Assembly: GCF_001418205.1 (NCBI RefSeq)
Contig: NZ_LIQF01000001.1
Location: forward strand, 1-64,000
Direction: 5' to 3'
Length of the DNA stretch: 64,000 nucleotides
Source: Marinomonas fungiae
Lineage (GTDB): Bacteria; Pseudomonadota; Gammaproteobacteria; Pseudomonadales; Marinomonadaceae
Below the pieces are notes generated by a model, which saw only the letters and a list, made by a program, of their open reading frames with translations, did not search any database and was not told the DNA's origin. This document shows positions 8,505 through 16,609 of the stretch, piece after piece. Each line of letters starts with the position of its first letter. Position 1 is the stretch's first letter. The translations under genes and the position numbers were made by a program.

Positions 8505-9150
8505 AGCCGATGCCTCGCAAGGTACTAATCACCAAGTCACTGCCCGCCAACTTTTTCCGCAAGCGTGCCACATATAGCTCAATGGCGTTTGGCCCTGGGG
8601 TTTCATCGAAATTGAATAAGTGCTCGGTGATTTCGTCTTTACTCAGCACTCGACCTAAATGGCCCAAAAAGATTTCTAGCAAACGAAATTCACGGTTGGT
8701 GATGGCCCGCACTTCTTTATCTACCGAAACCTGACGACTGTCTCGATCCATGGTGATATTGCCATGCTCGGTTAAATTGGACGCGTAGCCTTGTTTTCGC
8801 CGCAGTAACGCACGACAGCGGGCTTCTAGCTCTCCAAAATCAAACGGCTTCGTTAAATAGTCATCAGCGCCTGCATCTAATAACCGAATACGATCGTCCA
8901 CTTGGTCACGGGCAGTTAGAATCAACACTGGTGTGGCGTCATCTCGCTGGCGCAAAGCTTGTAAGATCTGCAGCCCTGACACATTCGGTAAATTTAAATC
9001 CAAGATAATCAGATCAACGGATTGGTAACGCAAAAACTCATTGGCTTGCTTGCCGTCTTGGATCAAATCCGCGCCATGCCCCAAACTCGACAAACGATCA
9101 CAGATGGCTTGCCCTAGGACTTCGGTATCTTCTACTACTAAAATCCGCAT
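8467..9150 (-). CDS. OmpR-family response regulator, TctD-like
   Basis: This 227-residue regulator has a receiver domain with phospho-acceptor Asp51 (LIILDLNLPNVSG) and conserved Lys in YLTKPFDFGELEAR. A C-terminal winged helix of the OmpR/PhoB class follows (REFRLLEIFLGHLGRVLSKDE, then IRTLRGIGY-like ISTLRGIGYVAE). The ATG at 9150 is preferred, since TAGGAG lies five bases upstream and MRILVVEDTE is the normal beginning of the family. It forms an overlapping unit with the kinase and binding-protein genes. Its likely target is the tctC promoter, where a tandem 11 bp repeat is seen at 12344-12365. Confidence 0.9.
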   Translation of the reverse strand: MRILVVEDTEVLGQAICDRLSSLGHGADLIQDGKQANEFLRYQSVDLIILDLNLPNVSGLQILQALRQRDDATPVLILTARDQVDDRIRLLDAGADDYLTKPFDFGELEARCRALLRRKQGYASNLTEHGNITMDRDSRQVSVDKEVRAITNREFRLLEIFLGHLGRVLSKDEITEHLFNFDETPGPNAIELYVARLRKKLAGSDLVISTLRGIGYVAEITPANKRT

Positions 9151-9167
9151 ACATACTCCTAGCGACC

Positions 9168-9207
9168 TAAAACAAAACAAGTCCGGCTGATGATCTCAAC
9201 CGGACTT
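9168..9207 (-). terminator. Terminator after tctA
   Basis: On the minus strand, AAGTCCGG and CCGGACTT form an 8 bp stem (9179-9186 and 9200-9207), followed by GTTTTGTTTTAG. It separates tctCBA from the response regulator, whose ribosome site lies immediately beyond. The hairpin may therefore act as a partial terminator that lets some transcripts reach the regulator genes. Confidence 0.6.
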
Positions 9208-9242
9208 GTGGTCATACGATACTCTCAGAGTGTAGCAAACTC

Positions 9243-10760
9243 TTAGTCAACCAAACCATCTTTCGAGCGCTTCATTTTGGCACGCAGAATCGAGCCGAAT
9301 ACCATTGGTAATAACAAGCCAGCCGCGGCAACAATCCACAGACCGACGCTCAAACCGCTGCTCCAAAGCACTGTCCAGTCACCGTCCGATAATACTAGTG
9401 CATGACGAAGGTTTTTCTCCATTTCTGGACCTAATAACATACCTAGAATCACAGGTACCAATGGAATATCTACTTTACGTAGTACATACCCCATGATGCC
9501 GAAGCCAACCATAAAGTACAGATCAATAGCACTGCCCGTAATCGAGAAGATACCTACCGATGCAATCAGCGTAACGATCGGCATTAAGTATTTAGGTGGG
9601 ATGCTCAGTAGCTTAACAAACACACCTACCATCGGGATGTTCAGCAGCAATAGCACCAAGTTACCTACAAATAGCGCTGCGATAACCCCCCACACCAAAT
9701 CAGGACTTTGTTGGAATAACATAGGGCCTGGGTTGACGTTTAGTGAGATCAGCATGGCAAGCAATACCGCTGTGGTACCACTACCTGGTACACCTAGGGT
9801 TAGCATTGGCACCAATGCCCCCGATGCTGCACCATTATTACCAGCTTCTGGAGCCGCCACACCACGTGGATCACCTTTACCAAATTCGCCTTTATCAGAG
9901 ATCTTCTTCTCTAATGTATAACTTACAAAGCTACCTAGAGATGCCCCCGCACCTGGCAACACACCCGATACGAAGCCTAGTAAAGCGCCACGAATCGACG
10001 CAGGCATCACAAACAAGATGTCTTTTGCAGTCAGTTTTAGCTTATTCAACGCAACTTGTTTTAGGCCGTCACCTGCATGTTGTTCAAGGAAGAAGAACAA
10101 TTCCGAGATGGCAAACAAACCGACGATAGCAATTAGGAAGTCAATGCCTTCGAATAAGTGCAAGTTGTTGTATGTGTAACGCTGTACACCAGAGGAGATA
10201 TCGATACCTATAGTTGCGATCATTAAGCCAATCGCAGCAGCGATGATCGTTTTAAACTGATTCTTCCCTGTAATACCACCTAAGGTGGCAAACGCCAGCG
10301 CGAACAGTGCGAAGTATTCAGCAGGACCAAATTTAAGCGCGAACTTCGCCAAAATCGGAGCCAAGATCACCAGACCAATGGTTGCAATAAAGCTACCGAT
10401 AAAAGAAGCAATCGCAGACGTTGCTAAAGCTTCTGCCGCCTTACCCTTAAGTGCCATTGGATAACCATCTAGACAGGTCATCATGGCAGGCTCATCACCT
10501 GGAATATTCAACAGAATGGATGAAATACGACCGCCATACATAGCCCCTGCATACACCGAGGTTAGCAGAATCAAAGAAGACGTTGCAGACAGACCTAAGC
10601 TGAATGCCAGTGGAATCAAAATCGCCACACCGTTTGCAGGGCCTAACCCTGGCAGTGCACCAATCAAGGTACCTAAAATAGCACCGATCAATGCGAACAT
10701 GATGCTTTCTGGGGTCAGTGCCACCGCAAAGCCTTGCATTAATAGTTCAATAGTACCCAT
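9243..10760 (-). CDS. tctA: Tripartite tricarboxylate transporter, large permease TctA
   Basis: This 505-residue integral membrane protein of the TctA family has about twelve hydrophobic segments. It carries the family signatures GALPGLGPANGVAILIPL near residue 40 and GVLPGAGASLGSFVSYTLEK near residue 270, the second being the repeated half. It is the main transport subunit that moves citrate or related carboxylates with a cation. tctB ends 3 bp upstream, and tctC lies upstream of that, so the three form the full TTT system. The substrate is not readable from the sequence. Confidence 0.93.
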   Translation of the reverse strand: MGTIELLMQGFAVALTPESIMFALIGAILGTLIGALPGLGPANGVAILIPLAFSLGLSATSSLILLTSVYAGAMYGGRISSILLNIPGDEPAMMTCLDGYPMALKGKAAEALATSAIASFIGSFIATIGLVILAPILAKFALKFGPAEYFALFALAFATLGGITGKNQFKTIIAAAIGLMIATIGIDISSGVQRYTYNNLHLFEGIDFLIAIVGLFAISELFFFLEQHAGDGLKQVALNKLKLTAKDILFVMPASIRGALLGFVSGVLPGAGASLGSFVSYTLEKKISDKGEFGKGDPRGVAAPEAGNNGAASGALVPMLTLGVPGSGTTAVLLAMLISLNVNPGPMLFQQSPDLVWGVIAALFVGNLVLLLLNIPMVGVFVKLLSIPPKYLMPIVTLIASVGIFSITGSAIDLYFMVGFGIMGYVLRKVDIPLVPVILGMLLGPEMEKNLRHALVLSDGDWTVLWSSGLSVGLWIVAAAGLLLPMVFGSILRAKMKRSKDGLVD

Positions 10761-10763
10761 AAC

Positions 10764-11204
10764 TTACAGCCCCAAAATACCGGATGGTAATGCTAATTCA
10801 AGTACACGCGTGAACAACACATAGATCACCACAGATGTAATCACACCCGTTAGTAAACTTTTCACAGGTGTTGCTCCCATGCGCCAACTTAGGAATGCCA
10901 CAGCAGGCGTTGCCGATAACACAAAGCCTACGTGCTCAAGTCCAAAGGCAAACAGCACCAACACTAAACACACCACACCCAGTTCGATTAACATCGACAC
11001 GGCAGGCCACTTAGCGTCTTCATCAGGCTTAACGATCATGTAAAGTGACCCAATCGCTAAGATGATGGACAGTAGAATCGGAAATGTTTCAGGGCCAACT
11101 GATTCCTGACCACCAAATGGCACTGGAAATTTTGTTGCTTCATAGCCGTAAGCCACCGCAACAATCAGCAATAGAACCCCAAACACACGGTCGGTAATAC
11201 GCAT
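10764..11204 (-). CDS. tctB: Tripartite tricarboxylate transporter, small membrane subunit TctB
   Basis: This 146-residue protein has four predicted membrane helices and the beginning MRITDRVFGVLLLIVAVAYG common to TctB proteins. It is the poorly conserved small subunit that partners TctA in the inner membrane. It sits between tctC (65 bp upstream) and tctA (3 bp downstream). Confidence 0.9.
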   Translation of the reverse strand: MRITDRVFGVLLLIVAVAYGYEATKFPVPFGGQESVGPETFPILLSIILAIGSLYMIVKPDEDAKWPAVSMLIELGVVCLVLVLFAFGLEHVGFVLSATPAVAFLSWRMGATPVKSLLTGVITSVVIYVLFTRVLELALPSGILGL

Positions 11205-11269
11205 GTATCTGCTCCAACAATAACGAGGATAAAACAGAGGGGGCGAGCCCCCCTCAAAATCGGATCTAA

Positions 11270-12262
11270 TTAACGAATCAGACCGATATCTTTAGATAGG
11301 ACTTGGATATCAAGAGTTTGGTTTTTCACGAACTGAGTGAACTCTTCGCCAGATTTATGGAATGGCATCAGACCGTTTTTAGTCATAACATCTTTCCATT
11401 CTTGCGTCTGGTACAGCTCATCCACTGTACTTACCCACCAGTCGTAAGAGTCTTGACTCGCGTCACCTGGCACGTAGAAACCACGCCAGTTCGGTGCTAC
11501 TGAGCTGACCCCCTGCTCCATCGCAGTTGGGATTTGATCAAATGGTTCAGGTAGACGTTCTTCTGAAAGCACTGCTAGGACACGAAGATCACCAGAGTCC
11601 ATAAAACCTTTTACTTCAGAGATATCACCCGTAAAGGCATCGACGTGTCCGCCGACTACTTGAATAAGCGCTTCAGAACCACCGCTGAATGCTAGGTAAC
11701 GAATTTTTGGTAGATTCTCAACCTGTGCTTCTTTTGCTGTAATCAAGACTTTCAAATGGTCCCAGCCACCAGACGCACTACCGCCAGCGAATTTCACTGC
11801 ACCAGGGTCTTTTTTCAGCGCATCCAACATCTGGTTTAAAGAAGTGTATTTAGAGTCTTTGCCTACAGCGATCACACCATAGTCTGCTCCCAACGTACCG
11901 ACCCACTTAACTTGGTCTGCATTCATACCTGGGAATTGGCCTTGAGCAAGGCGCGTCGTCGTTGCCGTACTTGCAGCAACAATAAGTGCATCATCATGAG
12001 CACGTTTACTAACAGTATGTGCAAACGCAACACCACCACCAGCACCTGCCATGTTGACAGTTTGTACGTTACCCTTGATGTAGTTTAGATCGGTCAATAC
12101 CTTGCCCACACTGCGGCATGTAAAGTCCCAGCCACCACCAGGGTTTGCTGGCGCAATACATTCTGCGCTGCGTGATTGTTCAAAGGCTTGCGCCTGGCCT
12201 GCAATGGCTAGTGCTGCAGCACCTGATACTAGAACGGACTTGATTGACATGGTCTTAAGCAT
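11270..12262 (-). CDS. tctC: Tripartite tricarboxylate transporter, periplasmic binding protein TctC
   Basis: This 330-residue periplasmic receptor of the TctC/Bug family starts at the ATG at 12262, where AGGAG lies eight bases upstream; the longer frame from 12325 lacks a good site. A signal peptide of about 25 residues ends at AIAGQAQA. The mature N-terminus has the family feature APANPGGGWDFTCR, and the mid-region WVGTLGADYGVIAVGKDSKY is typical. It captures a carboxylate and delivers it to TctAB. As the first gene of tctCBA it is expected to be the most highly expressed. Confidence 0.92.
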   Translation of the reverse strand: MLKTMSIKSVLVSGAAALAIAGQAQAFEQSRSAECIAPANPGGGWDFTCRSVGKVLTDLNYIKGNVQTVNMAGAGGGVAFAHTVSKRAHDDALIVAASTATTTRLAQGQFPGMNADQVKWVGTLGADYGVIAVGKDSKYTSLNQMLDALKKDPGAVKFAGGSASGGWDHLKVLITAKEAQVENLPKIRYLAFSGGSEALIQVVGGHVDAFTGDISEVKGFMDSGDLRVLAVLSEERLPEPFDQIPTAMEQGVSSVAPNWRGFYVPGDASQDSYDWWVSTVDELYQTQEWKDVMTKNGLMPFHKSGEEFTQFVKNQTLDIQVLSKDIGLIR

Positions 12263-12343
12263 GACTTTATCTCCTGCTTTTATTGTTTTTGTATTTAGAT
12301 AAAAAGAATGTATTGGTACATCCATGTTTCACAACATACTCTG

Positions 12344-12365
12344 TGAACCTGTCATGACCCTGTCA
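12344..12365. promoter_or_regulatory. Tandem 11 bp direct repeat, putative TctD-like operator
   Basis: Two adjacent 11-mers, TGAACCTGTCA and TGACCCTGTCA, differ at one base. They lie 82-103 bp upstream of the tctC start. Direct repeats with an 11 bp period are the usual binding pattern of OmpR/PhoB-class regulators, and such a regulator lies 3 kb downstream. A weak promoter (TTGTGA, 16 bp, TACATT on the minus strand) follows the repeats. A second candidate (TTGAGT at 12405-12410, 17 bp, TTATAT at 12382-12387) lies upstream of them. Confidence 0.45.
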
Positions 12366-12451
12366 TTGATGAAATATTTAGATATAAATGTGCAAATAAT
12401 CTCAACTCAAGACGAAATACATCCGTTTACAGGTATGAGCCTAGCCTAAAA

Positions 12452-12493
12452 ACAAAAAATCCCCACTTTTCCTTAGAATAGTGAGGATTTTTT
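12452..12493 (-). terminator. Terminator after the aminotransferase gene
   Basis: ATCCCCACT (12459-12467) and AGTGAGGAT (12480-12488) pair with one mismatch and are flanked by A- and T-runs. It lies 22 bp beyond the stop codon of the aminotransferase gene. Confidence 0.7.
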
Positions 12494-12514
12494 AGGTTTG
12501 TTTGAAATGTATGT

Positions 12515-13744
12515 TTAAGCTACATCAAGTTGCACAAAACGCGGGCTCTTTTGTAAGTAAGCTTCCATCTCAGCCATGCCATTGGGCTGATCTACTTTCA
12601 CACCAAGATCGCGCATAGTGCTGCCAAAAGCATGCAAGGTACGGAACAAGTTGTGTTCACGGCATTGCTCACCCATTTGACCAATGCGCACAATCGGCTG
12701 ACCAAACGATCCGGCAATTTCAACACGGTAAGTGTCCGAAATATGATGACAGATTTGTTTTGCGGTCAGCCCTTCCGGAATACTGATCCCAACGACTGAG
12801 TTCAAACGTGCTGGCGGCTGGATAAATAGTTCCAATCCCATACCTTCGATGCCTGCTTGCAAGGCCTTCGAGCAACGCAAGTGACGTGCAAAGCGCTGCT
12901 CAAGCGTCTCTTCGCATACCAGTTTAAGCGCTTCGTGCAACGCCATGATACCCGAAACCGGTGCCGTATAATGGTAACCATCTCGATGCCAGAAGTTCTC
13001 CGCCAGTTTCACGTCGAAACACCAGTGAGTTAAAGGCGAAGTACGGCTCTCAATTGCTTGCCAAGCCTCATTAGAGAACGCAACAAGAGAAACACCTGGA
13101 ATCGATGATAGCCCTTTTTGGCCACCCGTGATCACCACATCGACATTCCATTCATCCATCTTCAAAGGCATAGTACTAAGAGTACAAACTGCATCCACAA
13201 CCACAAGACAACCATATTCTTTAGCAATTTTAGCAATGTCTTTTAGTGTGTAGTTGCAAACCGTGTTAGAGGTCTCGCCTTGAACCATACTGATGACTTT
13301 AGGACGTACCTGCTCAATGGCTTTACGCACGCGTTCAGGGTCTGCGGCCTCATGCACAGGAATATGCAGTTCATGTACATCTGCACCGACACGGCCCGCC
13401 ATTTCGGCCATACGATGGCTAAAGAAGCCATTGTTTAGGCACAAAAGCTTTTCACCAGGTTGTAGCAAGTTAACGGCGGCCATTTCCATCGCGGCGGAGG
13501 CAGGTCCCGCGACACCAAGAACCCATTTGGATTCCGTTTGAAATACAAAACGCGCCATGCTTTTCACTTGGTCGATCACTTTTGCCATGGTGCCGCCAAG
13601 GTGGTTAATGACCACAGAATTGGCTTTGGCAACACGTTCAGGGATTGGCACAGGGCCAGCCCCCATCATCAGAAGAGGTTCTTGTGGAAGGATGTCATCT
13701 AACGATTGAAGTTTAGGACGGGGAATACCCGTTGAAGAATTCAT
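12515..13744 (-). CDS. Class V PLP-dependent aminotransferase (serine/alanine-glyoxylate or PucG-like)
   Basis: This 409-residue enzyme has the fold-type I features of class V aminotransferases. These are a glycine-rich start of the domain (GPVPIPERV), VVVDAVCTLSTMPLKMD with the PLP-binding Asp, and the Schiff-base Lys in ITGGQKGLSSIPGVS. The closest families by recognition are serine-glyoxylate and alanine-glyoxylate aminotransferase and (S)-ureidoglycine-glyoxylate aminotransferase (PucG). Its place next to tctCBA, with its own terminator and a long upstream region, suggests a separate transcript. No purine-degradation genes are nearby, so a PucG role is not supported. The exact amino donor is unknown. 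Confidence 0.8.
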   Translation of the reverse strand: MNSSTGIPRPKLQSLDDILPQEPLLMMGAGPVPIPERVAKANSVVINHLGGTMAKVIDQVKSMARFVFQTESKWVLGVAGPASAAMEMAAVNLLQPGEKLLCLNNGFFSHRMAEMAGRVGADVHELHIPVHEAADPERVRKAIEQVRPKVISMVQGETSNTVCNYTLKDIAKIAKEYGCLVVVDAVCTLSTMPLKMDEWNVDVVITGGQKGLSSIPGVSLVAFSNEAWQAIESRTSPLTHWCFDVKLAENFWHRDGYHYTAPVSGIMALHEALKLVCEETLEQRFARHLRCSKALQAGIEGMGLELFIQPPARLNSVVGISIPEGLTAKQICHHISDTYRVEIAGSFGQPIVRIGQMGEQCREHNLFRTLHAFGSTMRDLGVKVDQPNGMAEMEAYLQKSPRFVQLDVA

Positions 13745-13840
13745 ATTTACCTGCCTTTAAATATGCTTTTTAAGAAAAATCCATCTCGATCAAAGTGAAA
13801 AATCTAATCTCGAAATTTGCTATTTTTCAGAGCAAAATTC

Positions 13841-13858
13841 GGAAAATTTTAATTTTCC
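13841..13858. promoter_or_regulatory. Perfect inverted repeat GGAAAATT-TT-AATTTTCC
   Basis: An 8 bp inverted repeat with a 2 bp centre lies 97 bp upstream of the aminotransferase start. Its size suits a dimeric repressor or activator. Two weaker inverted repeats lie beyond it, CTAGTTTT/AAAACTAG (13906-13941) and TCACC/GGTGA (13960-13973). Confidence 0.4.
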
Positions 13859-14090
13859 AAAATAATCCTCTGAAATAATACTGCAAACCTTTGTCTTTTA
13901 AGAGTCTAGTTTTTGAAAAGAGTCGAATAATCCAAAACTAGTCTGCTAACCCATACAAGTCACCAATAGGTGATTTATCTGGTAGTGTTTTTTACTTGCC
14001 ACATACTCTGACTCCCCGGTTAGCGTCAGTCACAACCACTGTTCAAGAATCAAGCAGACCAAGCTGTGACACAGTGCAAGCTCAAAAAAC

Positions 14091-14107
14091 CGCACCATTT
14101 TGGTTCA
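14091..14107. promoter_or_regulatory. NtrC-like binding site
   Basis: The 17-mer CGCACCATTTTGGTTCA matches the NtrC consensus TGCACCAWWWTGGTGCA at 15 of 17 positions. It lies about 220 bp upstream of a sigma-54-like promoter, a workable distance for an enhancer. The match was made by eye against the known consensus and has not been scored statistically. Confidence 0.5.
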
Positions 14108-14310
14108 AAGGCATCGTTGCTTCGTTTACGCCAATGCACACCTTCCCACTATAAAAGCCTGTTTTCTAAGCAAAATGGCAGACATAAAGATGACTTTTAT
14201 AAATCTTACATAAGCTTTACGCATCCCCCTACCATAGGGCTATTGGGCTGTCACAAATCTGTGTTGCAAAGCCCCTAAACTGACGTTTATTCAAAACTTT
14301 TATAGCGGGC

Positions 14311-14326
14311 TGGCAAGCATATTGCT
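14311..14326 (+). promoter_or_regulatory. Sigma-54 (-24/-12) promoter of the glucosylglycerate operon
   Basis: TGGCAAGCATATTGCT matches the consensus TGGCACG-N4-TTGCW with a single change (C to A), and the invariant GG and GC have the right spacing. The start of transcription would fall near 14337, about 100 bp before the first gene. An NtrC-like site upstream supports nitrogen-linked control. Confidence 0.6.
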
Positions 14327-14414
14327 TTCACTAAAGTGTCAACTATCTGATGACACAGCCAATGTACCAAAACAGGTCAGAACGCATTCGCTGTACCATA
14401 GAAAGGAGGAAAGG

Positions 14415-14492
14415 TTGAAGCCGTCACGCTACAACCGAAGATATGACGACCACACTATTAGTCTTCACAGATTTAGATGGAACTTTGCTTGA
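14415..14492 (+). promoter_or_regulatory. Possible leader reading frame overlapping the phosphatase start
   Basis: The only strong ribosome site here, AAGGAGG (14403-14409), is five bases from a TTG at 14415, not near the phosphatase ATG at 14443. The TTG opens a 25-codon frame (beginning LKPSRYNRRYDDH) that ends at TGA 14490-14492, inside the phosphatase gene in another frame. It may couple translation of the two; it may also be chance. Confidence 0.3.
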
Positions 14493-15267
14493 CCACTATA
14501 GCTACGACTTTTCAGCGGCAAGTAATGCACTTTCCAGCTTGAAAACTCTCGGGATTCCTTGTGTGTTGAACACCAGTAAGACCTATGCAGAGCTACTCGA
14601 GTTACGTCAGGCATTGCATCATAAGGACCCTTTCATCGTTGAAAATGGCGCGGCGGTTTACCTGCCCGTAAACATCCGCTTAGACACTGATGAAAACTTG
14701 ATTGCGCGTGAAAACTTTCTGATCAAACCATTTGGCCCCGATCGCAAGCAGCTGATCGAACTAGCTCAAGCGATGAAGTCTCGTTATGACTTCATCAGTT
14801 ACCACGAGCTGACGCCGGAGCAGCTGGTTGAACATACCGGCCTTGATTCACATAGCGCCGAACTTTCCCTAAAAAGGGAGTTCACCGAGCCCCTGATTTG
14901 GAATGACTCAAATATTGCTCTTGAACGCCTCAAACAAGAGCTCGCAAGTGAAGGAATTAAGCTCCAAAAAGGCGGTCGTTTTGTTCATTTAATGGGACAA
15001 AACTGTGATAAAGCCGTCGCCATGGCATGGCTTAAGAATGCCTATCAAAAAACCTTCAATATCGCCGTGACCAGCATTGCTCTTGGTGATGGAGAGAACG
15101 ATGTCGGCATGATTAAACAAGCCGACATACCAGTCGTCGTTCGCTCTCCGGTGCATGTTCCGCCGGAAATTCCAGGCCGTAATGATGTTTGGATTACCGA
15201 TTCATACGGTCCACAAGGCTGGAGCGAGGCCATTAATCAAGCCCTAATACACGAAGGGTTTATTTAA
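14443..15267 (+). CDS. HAD phosphatase, glucosyl/mannosyl-3-phosphoglycerate phosphatase family
   Basis: This 274-residue HAD-IIB phosphatase has motif I VFTDLDGTLLDH (nucleophile at about Asp10) and a C-terminal metal motif LGDGENDVGMIKQAD. The family (MpgP/YedP) removes phosphate from mannosyl- or glucosyl-3-phosphoglycerate. Because the next gene is a glucosyl-3-phosphoglycerate synthase, the likely product is glucosylglycerate, a compatible solute. The ATG is the first possible start after an in-frame stop at 14416-14418 and has only a weak ribosome site of its own. The gene begins a three-gene operon. Confidence 0.85.
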   Translation: MTTTLLVFTDLDGTLLDHYSYDFSAASNALSSLKTLGIPCVLNTSKTYAELLELRQALHHKDPFIVENGAAVYLPVNIRLDTDENLIARENFLIKPFGPDRKQLIELAQAMKSRYDFISYHELTPEQLVEHTGLDSHSAELSLKREFTEPLIWNDSNIALERLKQELASEGIKLQKGGRFVHLMGQNCDKAVAMAWLKNAYQKTFNIAVTSIALGDGENDVGMIKQADIPVVVRSPVHVPPEIPGRNDVWITDSYGPQGWSEAINQALIHEGFI

Positions 15268-15328
15268 TTTTTTGTTTGCCGAACATAATTGGCAGACCAA
15301 GCATGACAACATGCTATAGGAGACAAAG

Positions 15329-16555
15329 ATGGGTGATTTTTACCAGAATGGCATCATTACAACACTGCACAACCTTGGGCAACGTCCTCTAGAAGAGATG
15401 GAGCAAGAGTTATGTGAGTTTGCGAAGAAGCGCCCCATGGCACTGATTTTACCTTGCTTGTATTCCGAGCTTGAAACCGATGCGATGCCGAATATTATTC
15501 GCCACTTAAAACAAGTGCCCTATCCGATTGAAATCATTATTGGCTTGGATCGCGCTACCGAAGCACAATACCGCCATGCGCTTGAATTCTTTTCAGAGTT
15601 ACCACAAAAACATAAGGTTCTGTGGAATGATGGTCCGCGCTTACGGGCCATTGATGAAATCTTAAAAGGGGAGCAACTCTCTCCAAACGATCCTGGCAAA
15701 GGTCGTAATGTCTGGTTCTGCATGGGCTATGCGTTAACCGCTTCAGACGCAGACGCAGTGGCCATGCACGATTGTGACATTGTCACCTATGATCGTAGCT
15801 TGCTAGCGCGCTTGATCTATCCTGTCGCCAACCCCAAGTTTAACTATGAATTCTGTAAGGGCTTCTACGCTCGTACCGCCAATGGCAAGATGAATGGTCG
15901 CGTAAGCAGATTGCTAGTCACGCCTTTACTCTACTCTCTTAAAAAAGTTCTAGGCCATTTGGATTATTTAGACTATCTCGACAGCTATCGTTACTCATTA
16001 GCGGGTGAGTTTTCCTTCCGCCGAGATGTTATGACGGACCTACGCATTCCGAGTGATTGGGGATTAGAAGTGGGGGTATTGTCGGAAATGTACCGCAACT
16101 ATTCTACCAATCGTTTATGTCAGGTGGATATTGCGGATGTCTACGACCATAAACACCAAGACCTGTCCGCTGATAACGACAATGGCGGCTTATCAAAAAT
16201 GTCGATCGACATCACCAAAGCCATTTTCCGCAAGCTGGCCACCAACGGCATCGTGTTCAACCAAGAAACCTTCCGTACTATCAAGGCCACCTACTACCGT
16301 GTGGCGTTAGACTTCATCGAGACCTACCGTAACGATGCACAGATCAATGGTTTGAAACTCGACGTACATTCAGAAGAACGGGCCGTCGAACTGTTTGCCA
16401 GCAACATTATGAAAGCTGGCAACATGTATTTAGACAACCCTATGGAAGCGCCATTCATTCCGAGCTGGAACCGTGTCGCCAGTGCTTTTCCAGAGGTTAT
16501 GCACCAATTAGAAGAAGCCGTCAGCGAAGATATGAAAGAGTTTGGTCCGAAGTAA
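15329..16555 (+). CDS. gpgS: Glucosyl-3-phosphoglycerate synthase (GT81)
   Basis: This 408-residue glycosyltransferase resembles GpgS, which transfers glucose from an NDP-glucose donor to 3-phosphoglycerate. Visible features are the nucleotide-sugar fold start (MALILPCLYSELE), a DxD metal site in AMHDCDIVTYD, and the acceptor region GEFSFRRDVM and SDWGLEVGVLSEM typical of GT81. AGGAG lies just before the ATG. It follows the phosphatase by 61 bp and precedes the phosphorylase by 54 bp. Together the phosphatase and synthase make glucosylglycerate, known from other bacteria to rise under salt or nitrogen stress. Mannosyl-specific MpgS is a different family (GT55), so glucose is the likelier sugar. 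Confidence 0.85.
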   Translation: MGDFYQNGIITTLHNLGQRPLEEMEQELCEFAKKRPMALILPCLYSELETDAMPNIIRHLKQVPYPIEIIIGLDRATEAQYRHALEFFSELPQKHKVLWNDGPRLRAIDEILKGEQLSPNDPGKGRNVWFCMGYALTASDADAVAMHDCDIVTYDRSLLARLIYPVANPKFNYEFCKGFYARTANGKMNGRVSRLLVTPLLYSLKKVLGHLDYLDYLDSYRYSLAGEFSFRRDVMTDLRIPSDWGLEVGVLSEMYRNYSTNRLCQVDIADVYDHKHQDLSADNDNGGLSKMSIDITKAIFRKLATNGIVFNQETFRTIKATYYRVALDFIETYRNDAQINGLKLDVHSEERAVELFASNIMKAGNMYLDNPMEAPFIPSWNRVASAFPEVMHQLEEAVSEDMKEFGPK

Positions 16556-16609
16556 CGCCTGACTTTCTCAAGCAAGCATTGATGTCAGATTGAAACAAGG
16601 TAGGTCACA

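Larger units (their letters stand above)
13745..14442. other. Long intergenic control region between divergent genes
   Basis: This 698 bp stretch separates the aminotransferase from the glucosylglycerate operon. The left half is AT-rich and holds several inverted repeats (13841-13858, 13906-13941, 13960-13973). The right half holds an NtrC-like site (14091-14107), a sigma-54-like promoter (14311-14326) and a short leader reading frame. A 70-residue open frame at 14066-14278 has no recognisable protein character and is not called. Confidence 0.6.

Noticed and set aside
9493..10129. Two plus-strand open frames of over 120 residues
   Set aside because: Both lie antisense within tctA, which is a complete family member.
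14066..14278. A 70-residue open frame in the long intergenic region
   Set aside because: No ribosome site, no recognisable motif, odd composition, and it overlaps the NtrC-like site; probably chance.
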